Under the pieces are notes generated by a model. It did no database searches. It had not been told where the DNA came from and worked only from the letters and a program-made list of their open reading frames with translations. From positions 124,001 to 188,000 of the forward strand of contig CAVPGV010000009.1 in the NCBI GenBank assembly GCA_963704075.1: a stretch of DNA of 64,000 bases, written 5' to 3'. Origin of the DNA: JADKAV01 sp963704075 (GTDB lineage: Bacteria; Actinomycetota; Actinomycetes; S36-B12; UBA10799). Below are positions 44,613-52,184 of this stretch, one piece after another; position 1 is the stretch's first letter; each line of letters begins with the position of its first letter. The position numbers and the translations under genes are program-made.

Positions 44613-45108
44613 CGCGCACCGCACTGCGCACGACCTCGCCCTTCGCCGCGGCCGTGTCCCGCAGCGCGTGCTGGAACTCCACCATCCGCTGGCGCAAGAC
44701 CGGGTCCGAGGCAGCCAGGATCCGCACGGCCAGCAACCCCGCGTTGCGGGCGTTGCCGATGGCGACGGTCGCCACCGGCACCCCGGCCGGCATCTGGACG
44801 ATGGACAACAGCGAGTCCAGGCCGTCGAGCTTCGCCAGGGGAACGGGCACCCCGATGACCGGCAGCGCAGTGACCGCGGCCAGCATCCCCGGCAGATGGG
44901 CAGCACCCCCGGCGCCGGCGATGATCACCTTGATCCCCCGGTCGGCGGCAGTCCGCCCGAACTCCAGCATCTCCTCGGGCATCCGGTGGGCGGAGACGAC
45001 GTCCGCCAGGCACGGCACCTCGAACTCCGCGCAGGCGTTGACGGCTTCGCACATCACCGGCCAGTCGGAATCGCTGCCCATCACCACGGCAACCTGCGGA
45101 TCACTCAT
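44605..45108 (-). CDS. purE: N5-carboxyaminoimidazole ribonucleotide mutase
   Basis: Converts N5-CAIR to CAIR in purine synthesis. The 167-residue class I PurE has VAVVMGSDSDWPVM, VVSAHRMPEEM (active-site His), IIAGAGGAAHLPGM, LPVIGVPV and ATVAIGNARNAGLLAVRIL. Its start overlaps the purK stop by 8 nt (ATGAGTGA), so translation is coupled to purK. Confidence 0.96.
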   Translation of the reverse strand: MSDPQVAVVMGSDSDWPVMCEAVNACAEFEVPCLADVVSAHRMPEEMLEFGRTAADRGIKVIIAGAGGAAHLPGMLAAVTALPVIGVPVPLAKLDGLDSLLSIVQMPAGVPVATVAIGNARNAGLLAVRILAASDPVLRQRMVEFQHALRDTAAAKGEVVRSAVRDD

Positions 45109-46253
45109 CGATGACTCCCTGGAAGTAGTCGGCGGCGTGACGTGCCCGATCCAGCAACTCGCCCTCGTCGTCGCCGAGCGCGGTCACATGCCCCACTTTG
45201 CGCCCGGGACGGACCTCCTTGCCATACAAGTGGATCTTCAGACCGGGGTCGCGGGCCATCACGTGCTTGAACGCCACGTGCAGGTCGGCGATCGGACCAC
45301 CGAGGATGTTGACCATGACCGCTTTCGGCTGCCGCGCCCGCGGGTCGCCCAACGGCCAGTCCAGCACCGCGCGGAGGTGGTTCTCGAACTGCGAGGTGTG
45401 GGCACCCTCGATGGTCCAGTGTCCCGAGTTGTGCGGGCGCATGGCGAGTTCGTTGATGACCAGGCCCGCGTCGGTGTCGAAGAGTTCGACTGCCAGCATC
45501 CCGATCACCCCGAGTTCCTGGGCGATCCCCAGTGCGAGCGCATCGGCCTGAGCGCTTGAGACACTGGTCGGTTCGGCCGGGGCCACCACCTCGACGCAGA
45601 TCCCGTCGACCTGCACGGTGCGCACCGGCGGATAGGCGACCGCTTGTCCGTGCGGGGAGCGCGCCACCTGCACGGCGATCTCCTGGCGGAAGTCGACCAT
45701 CTCCTCGACCATCCACACCGCACCCGGACCCAGGTCGTGGGACATGACATCGGCGGCCTGTTCGAGGGAATCGACGATCCACACCCCCTTGCCGTCGTAG
45801 CCGCCCTTGGAGGCCTTGAGCACCTTGGGCCACGGCGTGTCGAAGGCGTCGACTTCCTCGGAGGTCTGAACCACCTGCCAGCTGCGGCACCGGGAATCCC
45901 GCGTCCCCCAGACGTGTCCGCATGGCCGCCTTGTCCTGCGCGAACTGCAAGGCAGCCGACCCCGGATAGACCGCGATCCCGTCGGCCTCCAGGGCCTCGA
46001 CGATCGCCAGCGGCACGTGCTCGTGATCGAACGTCACCACGTCGACCTGATCGGCCAAGGCACGGATCGCGTCAGCATCCTTGGCCGCCCCGACCGACAT
46101 TGCCGGAATGACCTGGGAGGCGCTGTCGTGTTCGGAGTCGGCGAGCACATGCAGTTGCACACCGAGCGCGATGGCGGGCTGCTGGCTCATCCGGGCGAGC
46201 TGACCGCCACCGATGATGCCGACCTTGGGCGTACCTTCGGGAAGATCAGGCAC
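45101..46253 (-). CDS. purK: N5-carboxyaminoimidazole ribonucleotide synthase, apparent frameshift
   Basis: ATP-grasp enzyme making N5-CAIR from AIR, ATP and bicarbonate. The N-terminal part (PKVGIIGGGQLARM; FDHEHVPLAIVEAL; AVYPGSAALQFAQDKAAMR) and the C-terminal part (WPKVLKASKGGYDGKGVW; FRQEIAVQVARSPHG; NELAMRPHNSGHWTIEG) lie in different frames. Removing one base near 45881 joins GFPVPQWQVVQTSEEVDAF and restores 383 residues, the normal family length. The start is taken as GTG 46253, which overlaps the preceding dehydrogenase stop by 8 nt (GTGCCTGA), the same overlap used by purE and the gene after it. Confidence 0.85.
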
Positions 46254-47400
46254 CGGGCAACCCGAGGTCACGGGCGATCAGCATTCGCTGCACCTCGGAG
46301 GTGCCCTCACCGATCTCGAGGATCTTCGCGTCCCTATAGAACCGCCCTGCCGCGTACTCGAGCATGAAGCCGTAACCGCCGTGGACCTGCGTCGCCGTGC
46401 GCGCGTTGTCCATCGCCGCCTCGGAGGTGTAGAGCTTGGCGATGGCCGCCTGCTGTTTGAACGGCTCGCCACGACCCATCCGACCTGCCGCCTCCCGCCA
46501 GACCACACGCGAGAGGTGGGCGCGCATCTGCATATCCGCGATCATGAACTGGATGGATTGGTTGGTCCCGATCGGCCGCCCGAAGGCCTCGCGCTCGTGG
46601 GCGTACTCGACCGACACGTCCACGCACCCTTGCGCCAGACCAGTGGCCAGCGCGGCGATCGCGATCCGGCCCTCGTCGAGGATGGACAGGAACTGCGCGT
46701 ACCCGCGCCCGCGCTGCCCCACGAGGTTGCGTGCCGGTACCCGCACGTCCACCAGCGAGACCTCATGGGTGTCGGAGGCGTCCCAGCCGACCTTCTTGTA
46801 GGGCGCGGAGACGCTCAAGCCCGGTGTGCCGGTAGGGACCAGGATGCTCGAGATCTCCTTGCGGCCGTCATGCTCACCGGTCACCGCCGTCACCGTGATC
46901 AGACCGGTGATGTCGGTGCCGGAGTTAGTGATGAACGCCTTGGTCCCGTTGATCACCCACTCGTCACCGTCCAGGACGGCGGTCGTCTGCGTCCCGCCTG
47001 CGTCGGATCCTGCTCCCGGCTCGGTGAGTCCGAACGCCCCGAGCATCTCGCCCGAGGTCAGTTTCGGCAGCCATTCGGCCTTGAGTTCCTCGGATCCGAA
47101 CCGGAATATCGGCATGGCACCGAGACTGACTGCGGCCTCCAGCGTGATCGCCACGGAGGAATCGACCCTGGCGAGTTCCTCGATGGCCACACACAGGGCG
47201 GTGTAGTCGCCGCCCATCCCCCCGTACTCCTCCGGGAACGGCAGTCCGAAAAGGCCCATCTGGGCCATCTGTTCGACGATGGGATAGGGGAACTCCCCGC
47301 GCATGTAGTAGTCCCCGATGACCGGGGCCACCACATCGTTGGCGAAGGCTGCGACGGTTTTGCGCAGCGCTTCGTGTTCGTCGGTCAGTCGCAGATCCAT
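46246..47400 (-). CDS. Acyl-CoA dehydrogenase (second, FadE25-like position)
   Basis: FAD-dependent acyl-CoA dehydrogenase of 384 residues. It has FGLTEPGAGSDAGGTQT, WVINGTKAFITNSG, DEGRIAIAALATGLAQG, FGRPIGTNQSIQFMIADMQ, TQVHGGYGFMLEYAAGR and the C-terminal IGEGTSEVQRMLIARDL carrying the usual Glu. Its place next to purK matches fadE25 of mycobacteria. A -10-like TAGTCT on the minus strand (47451-47456) gives a leader of about 44 nt containing GAAGGG. Confidence 0.93.
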   Translation of the reverse strand: MDLRLTDEHEALRKTVAAFANDVVAPVIGDYYMRGEFPYPIVEQMAQMGLFGLPFPEEYGGMGGDYTALCVAIEELARVDSSVAITLEAAVSLGAMPIFRFGSEELKAEWLPKLTSGEMLGAFGLTEPGAGSDAGGTQTTAVLDGDEWVINGTKAFITNSGTDITGLITVTAVTGEHDGRKEISSILVPTGTPGLSVSAPYKKVGWDASDTHEVSLVDVRVPARNLVGQRGRGYAQFLSILDEGRIAIAALATGLAQGCVDVSVEYAHEREAFGRPIGTNQSIQFMIADMQMRAHLSRVVWREAAGRMGRGEPFKQQAAIAKLYTSEAAMDNARTATQVHGGYGFMLEYAAGRFYRDAKILEIGEGTSEVQRMLIARDLGLPGA

Positions 47401-47464
47401 GGAAAGGGCCCTTCGGTGAGCAAAATCACTGCTGTGTCCCAGACTAGTTTCCCCTGCGCACGGG

Positions 47465-47470
47465 TACCCT
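47465..47470 (+). promoter_or_regulatory. Predicted -10 element for gtrA-like gene (leaderless)
   Basis: TACCCT, 6-nt spacer, GTG 47477. It is divergent from the acyl-CoA dehydrogenase. Confidence 0.5.
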
Positions 47471-47476
47471 GGGGAG

Positions 47477-47968
47477 GTGAGAACCCCCGTTGCCGTGAAG
47501 TCCTTGTGGCTGCGCGCTCAGGACCTGGTGCACCAGATCGCCAAGTTCGGCGTCGTGGGTCTGATCGCCCTGGTCGTCGACGTCGGGTTGTTCAACCTCC
47601 TGCGTTTCGCCGGCGGTGAAGGACCTTTCTACGACAAACCGCTGACCGCCAAGGTCATCTCGGTGATCGTCGCGACCACTGTGGCCTATATCGGCAACCG
47701 CATCTGGACGTTCTCGGACCGGGGCCGTACGAGTTACGCCCGCGAATACTTCCTGTTCTTCCTGCTCAACGGTGTTGCCCTGCTGATCACCCTGAGCGTG
47801 CTGTGGTTCAGCCACTACGCCCTCGGCCTGACCAGCCCGCTGGCCGACAACATCTCGGCCAACGTCATCGGTCTTGGTCTGGGGACGTTGTTCCGCTTCT
47901 GGTCCTATCGCAAGTGGGTGTTTCCGGAGTTGCCCACCGAGGTTGTCGCCGACGAGGCGATGGTCTGA
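47477..47968 (+). CDS. GtrA-family membrane protein
   Basis: Small polytopic protein of 163 residues with four membrane helices (FGVVGLIALVVDVGLFNLL; VISVIVATTVAYIGNRIW; YFLFFLLNGVALLITL; NVIGLGLGTLFRFWSY). The NRIWTF and FRFWSYRKWVF motifs are diagnostic of GtrA. Family members help move polyprenyl-linked sugars or assist wall arabinogalactan synthesis. In this locus it may serve the surface polymer, but it also has this position next to purK/fadE in mycobacteria. GTG 47477 is supported by a leaderless -10. Confidence 0.9.
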   Translation: MRTPVAVKSLWLRAQDLVHQIAKFGVVGLIALVVDVGLFNLLRFAGGEGPFYDKPLTAKVISVIVATTVAYIGNRIWTFSDRGRTSYAREYFLFFLLNGVALLITLSVLWFSHYALGLTSPLADNISANVIGLGLGTLFRFWSYRKWVFPELPTEVVADEAMV

Positions 47969-48054
47969 GGTCCATGCTCAGGCTGTCTGGCTGAGCGTGG
48001 TGCGCTGTCGTCGGTTCAGTGGTGCCGACGCGAGGCAGGTGGTCCCGCCGGGCC

Positions 48055-48165
48055 CCGTGACGATGAGGGCGGCGTTGTTGGGGCACCGTGACGATGAGGG
48101 CGGCGTTGTTGGGGGGTTGCGATGCCCGAGGTGCCCAACAACATCGCCCTCGACTTTGGTGTCAC
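48055..48165. repeat. Tandem 29-bp repeat plus inverted partial copy
   Basis: Two identical 29-bp units (48055-48083 and 48086-48114, period 31 bp) are followed by an inverted partial copy at 48132-48150 (CCAACAAC...CGCCCTC) and a further GTCACCGCCCTCA stretch. The second unit and the inverted copy can form a hairpin. It lies in the 264-bp convergent gap after the gtrA-like gene; it could be a terminator or a small repeat family. Confidence 0.65.
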
Positions 48166-48232
48166 CGCCCTCATTGCACCGACGAAGGGCTGGTCAGATT
48201 CCAGAGGAAGCGCCGAGGGCTGTGAAGCCGTC

Positions 48233-49753
48233 CTAGACCGGCGTGACCCCGTGCCGGCGGTGGGAGAAGAACCGGTCCTTCGACCGGGCCCGTGCGATAC
48301 GCGTGATGATCTCCGACCGCAGGTCCTCCGGCTCGATGACCGCATCGACCACCAACTCTGAGGCCAGCCGCATCACATCGATGTCCTGCTCGTACTCCTC
48401 ACGCATCTGCAGGATGAACTTGGTGCGTTCGTTCTCGGTCTCGAGCGCCGCGATCTTGTTGGCGTATACGGCGTTGACAGCAGCCTCCGCCCCCATGACC
48501 GCGATCTTCGCCGTCGGCAGTGCGATCGTGGCGTCGGGGTCGAAGCCGGGGCCGGCCATCGCATACAGTCCCGCGCCATACGCCTTGCGCACCACGACGC
48601 ACAACTTCGGCACGGTGGCCTCGCTGATCGCGGTGATCATCTTCGCACCGTGCCGGATGATGCCCTGCTTCTCCACCTGCGTGCCGACCATGAAGCCGGG
48701 GACGTCGGACAGGAACACCAGAGGCACGTTGAACGCGTCGCACAACTGCACGAACCGCGCTGCCTTGTCCGCGGAGTCCACGAACAGGGCGCCACCCTTG
48801 GCGCTGGAGTTGTTGGCAACGATGCCGACGACCTCGCCGTCCATCCGCGCGAATCCCACGATCAACTCGGTGGCCCACAGAGCGTGGATCTCGAAGAACG
48901 AATCCGCGTCGACCAGACCGCGGATGTAGCGCGACATGTCGAAGGCCTGGCGTTCGGATTCCGGCACCAGGGCTCGCAGGTCCACGTTGCCCGGCCCGAC
49001 GCTCGGCGCCGAGGGCGGGTCCAGCCGCCAGTTCTCCGGGAGGTAGGACAGGTACCGCTTCACGCCGATCAGCGCATCTGATTCGCTCTTCACGAGCATG
49101 TGCCCGACGCCGCTGTCCACACAGTGCACCCGGGCCCCGCCCATCTCCTCCAGGGTGGTCTTCTCACCGGTGACCATCTGCACCATGCGGTCGCTGGCCA
49201 GGTACATGCTGGCGTTGCCCTCGACCATGATCACGATGTCGCAGAAGGCCGGGATGTAGGCGCCGCCGGCCGCTGAGGGTCCGAACAACGCGCATACCTG
49301 CGGGATCGCCCCGCTGGCCCGGACCTGGGTGTGGAAGATCTTGCCCGCCCCCCGTCGCCCTGGGAACAAATCGACCTGGTCGGTGATCCGAGCCCCGGCG
49401 GAATCCACCAGGTAGACCATCGGCACCCCGGTCTTGTAGGCGACCTCGATGATCCGGATGATCTTCTCCACCGTCCGGGCCCCCCACGACCCGGCCTTCA
49501 CCGTGGAGTCGTTGGCCATCAGGCACACCGGCCGGCCGTCGATCGTGGCGGTACCGGTCACCACCCCGTCGGCGGGCAGGCCCTCGGCCTTGACGTTGGC
49601 GTACATGCCGTCCTCGACGAACGACCCCTCGTCAACGAGCCGGTCGATACGCTCACGGGCGAACAGCTTGCCGCGCCGTGCATTGGCAGCGTGGTACTTG
49701 GCGGCACCGCCGGCCTTGACCTCTTCGGACAGTCGCACCAGATCGTGACTCAC
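48233..49753 (-). CDS. Acyl-CoA carboxylase carboxyltransferase (beta) subunit
   Basis: Biotin-dependent carboxyltransferase of 506 residues. Two crotonase-like halves are seen: the N half with ARERIDRLVDEGSFVE, VYLVDSAGARITDQ and GPSAAGGAYIPAFCD; the C half with VGIVANNSSAKGGALFVDSA, VFLSDVPGFMVGTQVEKQG and RKAYGAGLYAM. It is more like methylcrotonyl/geranyl-type subunits than the AccD5 at 52185; substrate not assigned. GTG 49753 is chosen because TACGCT lies 7 nt upstream; GTG 49759 is possible. It probably pairs with the alpha subunit at 56361 or another one outside. Confidence 0.88.
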   Translation of the reverse strand: MSHDLVRLSEEVKAGGAAKYHAANARRGKLFARERIDRLVDEGSFVEDGMYANVKAEGLPADGVVTGTATIDGRPVCLMANDSTVKAGSWGARTVEKIIRIIEVAYKTGVPMVYLVDSAGARITDQVDLFPGRRGAGKIFHTQVRASGAIPQVCALFGPSAAGGAYIPAFCDIVIMVEGNASMYLASDRMVQMVTGEKTTLEEMGGARVHCVDSGVGHMLVKSESDALIGVKRYLSYLPENWRLDPPSAPSVGPGNVDLRALVPESERQAFDMSRYIRGLVDADSFFEIHALWATELIVGFARMDGEVVGIVANNSSAKGGALFVDSADKAARFVQLCDAFNVPLVFLSDVPGFMVGTQVEKQGIIRHGAKMITAISEATVPKLCVVVRKAYGAGLYAMAGPGFDPDATIALPTAKIAVMGAEAAVNAVYANKIAALETENERTKFILQMREEYEQDIDVMRLASELVVDAVIEPEDLRSEIITRIARARSKDRFFSHRRHGVTPV

Positions 49754-49760
49754 AGCCACC

Positions 49761-49766
49761 AGCGTA
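49761..49766 (-). promoter_or_regulatory. Predicted -10 element for the carboxyltransferase gene (leaderless)
   Basis: TACGCT on the minus strand, 7-nt spacer, GTG 49753. It lies in the 19-bp gap downstream of the cyclase gene. Confidence 0.4.
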
Positions 49767-49772
49767 GGGGCG

Positions 49773-50828
49773 TCAGGACTCCGGCGGGGCGGCACGGGTC
49801 AGCACGAACGGGCGCACGACTCCGAAACCCCGCACCGGCCTGCCGCGTTGAGAACGCAGCACGTACCGGCGGTCGTCCTCTATCAGACCCTTGGTCTCCG
49901 CGTCGACCAGCGTGCTGCCCGGTTTGGCAAGGGCGGTGAGCCGGCTGGCGAGGTTCACGGTGGTGCCGAACACATCACCCATGCGGGAGACGACCTGACC
50001 GGTGGCCAGTCCGATGCGCATCTCCGGGACACTGTCGTCCTCGGCGTGTATCGCGTGCAGGTCCACGGCGATCTCGGCGGCCTGTTCGGCTGTACTGGCG
50101 ACGAACAGGACCTCGTCGCCCACCGACTTCACCAGGCGCCCACCGGCGGCGGCCACGATGTCCGCACTCACGGCTTCGAAACCCTGCACCAGCCGCGCGA
50201 GGTCCTCCTCGGGCAACCGCCGGGACAGCCGCGTGTAGCCCACCATGTCCGCGAAGCCCACGGTGAGCAGGCCGGACTCCGACCCGGACGGTGAGGCGCC
50301 TCCGACGGCCGCAGCCCGGGTCACCGCAGTGGCGATCGCCCTGCGCCACACGTAGACCAGAAGGGCTTCGAGGTCCGGCATGAGCTTCTCGACCTCGCCG
50401 GCGAAGGCCTCCAGGGTGCTGGCCGCCAGACCATCGGCTGCCTCGATCATCCCGTTGCGCTCCAGCAGGCCTGCGAGGCTGTTGATCTGCCAGTCGGCCA
50501 AGCGCGCGGTGGTCTGGCCGAGGCCACGGACCAGGTCGGTTGCGGTGTCGGAGTCCAGTTGCCCCACCTGGATGAGGTTCAGCATGCGGTGCAGTGCATT
50601 GACGTCCTCGTCGGTGAACGCCACCGACTCGCCCACGTCGGCGTACCCCATGGACCGCCACAGCACCCGCACGGACTCCAGCGGGACTCCGGCGTCGCGA
50701 GCAACCTCCTCACGGGTGAACTTCATGGGCCCGCCCAGCAACATCTCCTGGATCTGCGCCAGCGTTTCCTTCTTCTTGGGCTCCGTGCCGGCCCCCGGGC
50801 CGCCTGCCTGAGCGTGGCCCTCGGTCAC
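49773..50828 (-). CDS. Class III adenylate cyclase with N-terminal regulatory domain
   Basis: Protein of 351 residues; the C-terminal catalytic domain (about 185-340) should make cAMP. All expected residues are visible: metal Asp in GFADMVGYT and SVGDEVLF, adenine-selecting Lys in LVKSVGDE and Asp in GDVFGTTVNLASRL, and the transition-state Asn and Arg of the same motif. The helical N-terminal part (about 30-160; FTREEVARDAGVPLESVRVL) resembles the regulatory domain of the mycobacterial Rv1264 group. No membrane helix. Its GTG overlaps the PH-domain gene stop (GTGA), so the two are coupled. Confidence 0.88.
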   Translation of the reverse strand: MTEGHAQAGGPGAGTEPKKKETLAQIQEMLLGGPMKFTREEVARDAGVPLESVRVLWRSMGYADVGESVAFTDEDVNALHRMLNLIQVGQLDSDTATDLVRGLGQTTARLADWQINSLAGLLERNGMIEAADGLAASTLEAFAGEVEKLMPDLEALLVYVWRRAIATAVTRAAAVGGASPSGSESGLLTVGFADMVGYTRLSRRLPEEDLARLVQGFEAVSADIVAAAGGRLVKSVGDEVLFVASTAEQAAEIAVDLHAIHAEDDSVPEMRIGLATGQVVSRMGDVFGTTVNLASRLTALAKPGSTLVDAETKGLIEDDRRYVLRSQRGRPVRGFGVVRPFVLTRAAPPES

Positions 50829-51379
50829 GATTCGTTGGTCGGAGGGCTCGGGTCGACCCCGCGGTTGCGGGCGCGCCGGAACGCGTCGTCCTCATCGTGC
50901 AGGCGGTAGACCTCCCGCTGAACCTGCTCGACCTTGGGGATGTTCTCGATCACCAGTTGCCCGTTCTCGGCCGCACTCTCGACCATGAGTGTGCCGGTGT
51001 TGAGCATCCGCTCCCAGACCGAATGACTGAACGAGACATCGTTCACTTTGGACAGCGGCATGTCCCGTCCCTTACGCGCGATGATCCCGGTGCGGATGAT
51101 GATCCGGCGGTTTGTGAAGACGTACTGGGTGGTCCACCAGAACAGGAACGGGCGGATGACCAGAATGAACAGCGCGATCAGTGCGATCACCACCACGACC
51201 CAGGTCGCGATGTCGCCGGTCGCACCGTCGAACCACGAGTTGAGCCGGCCCAGCACGAAGAAGGTCAGACCGATGATGATCAGCAGCCAGATGACCGGCC
51301 AGATCAGCGTCTTCCACGCGGGGCGCAGTTCGAACTGCACCTGCTCGTCGTCGCCAAGAAGGTTCTGGGGGTAAGCCAT
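50825..51379 (-). CDS. PH-domain (bPH2) membrane protein
   Basis: Protein of 184 residues with two membrane helices (LIWPVIWLLIIIGLTFFVL; WVVVVIALIALFILVIRPF). A bacterial PH-like domain follows (YVFTNRRIIIRTGIIARKG; MPLSKVNDVSFSHSVWERM; LNTGTLMVESAAENG), then a charged tail. Function unknown; the homologue in mycobacteria sits beside birA (Rv3278c). Coupled to the cyclase by GTGA. CACGAT lies 6 nt before ATG 51379, a weaker leaderless -10. Confidence 0.88.
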   Translation of the reverse strand: MAYPQNLLGDDEQVQFELRPAWKTLIWPVIWLLIIIGLTFFVLGRLNSWFDGATGDIATWVVVVIALIALFILVIRPFLFWWTTQYVFTNRRIIIRTGIIARKGRDMPLSKVNDVSFSHSVWERMLNTGTLMVESAAENGQLVIENIPKVEQVQREVYRLHDEDDAFRRARNRGVDPSPPTNES

Positions 51380-51410
51380 GGTCCGATCGTGCCATGCCGG
51401 AGCCCAAAGA

Positions 51411-52166
51411 TCACGCTCGAAGACTCACATCCGCCGCGGACACCGCACGCATGCTCCCTGCGTCACCCACGAGCAATCGACCCTGAGCATCGATCCCTTG
51501 CGCGGCGCCACGCCACCGGCGGTCGGTTTCCACGACGTCGACCTCCCGGTCCAGCGTGACGCACTGCCCGGTGTAAGCGGTGTGCAGACCGCACCGATGC
51601 GCATCACCGGCCGCCTCGACGAACCGTGTCCACCAGCCGTGCAGATTCGACACCACGGCCGCCAACACCCGGTCCGGATCGGGCTCACCGCCGAGCTCCG
51701 CGATACTGACCGCGTCAGGGTCGGGTCTGGAGTCGGCGAAGCGCAGATTCAGGCCGATGCCGACGATGGCGCTGGCCTCTTCCCGCACGGACAGGATGCC
51801 CGCCAGTTTGCCGCCCCCGGCGACCACATCGTTGGGCCACTTGACCCCCGCGTCGACCACCCCCGCGGCCCGGACCGCATCGGCCACGGCAACTCCGGCC
51901 AGCAAGGGGATCCAGCCCCACGCCTGGACCGTGGCCGGCACGTCGAGGCGCACCGAGAAGGTCAGCCCGTCCCCGGGCCGGCTGATCCACGACCTCTTCA
52001 AGCGACCCCGCCCGGCGGTCTGTTCCAAGGCGATCAGCAGCTGCCCATGGCCGGCAACGCCCACCAGGTCGGCGTTCGTCGAGCCGGTGCGCTCGACGAC
52101 CTTCGGCATCGGCCAGCCGATCCGGGTACAAACGTCGGTCACCGCGGTGTATAGGTCACTGTTCAC
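51411..52166 (-). CDS. birA: Biotin-[acetyl-CoA-carboxylase] ligase, class I
   Basis: Activates biotin with ATP and attaches it to the carboxylase alpha subunit. The 251-residue protein has no N-terminal DNA-binding domain. It has the biotin/ATP site ERTGSTNADL, EQTAGRGRLKRSWIS, VKWPNDVVAGGGKLAGIL and VGIGLNLRF. The minus-strand frame remains open far upstream across accD5, but this is antisense to a clear gene. GTG 52166 gives the family N-terminus and has TACGGT 6 nt upstream. It diverges from accD5 with only 18 bp between start codons. Confidence 0.95.
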   Translation of the reverse strand: MNSDLYTAVTDVCTRIGWPMPKVVERTGSTNADLVGVAGHGQLLIALEQTAGRGRLKRSWISRPGDGLTFSVRLDVPATVQAWGWIPLLAGVAVADAVRAAGVVDAGVKWPNDVVAGGGKLAGILSVREEASAIVGIGLNLRFADSRPDPDAVSIAELGGEPDPDRVLAAVVSNLHGWWTRFVEAAGDAHRCGLHTAYTGQCVTLDREVDVVETDRRWRGAAQGIDAQGRLLVGDAGSMRAVSAADVSLRA

Positions 52167-52171
52167 GTTGC

Positions 52172-52178
52172 TACCGTA
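52172..52178. promoter_or_regulatory. Shared bidirectional -10 element for birA and accD5
   Basis: TACCGTA holds two overlapping -10 hexamers. On the plus strand TACCGT (52172-52177) is followed by 7 nt and accD5 ATG 52185. On the minus strand TACGGT (52178-52173) is followed by 6 nt and birA GTG 52166. Both genes would be leaderless from one symmetrical element in an 18-bp gap. Confidence 0.6.
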
Positions 52179-52184
52179 CAAATC

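Noticed and set aside
48055..48165. CRISPR array
   Set aside because: Only two direct units with a 2-bp gap, no spacers, no cas genes nearby.
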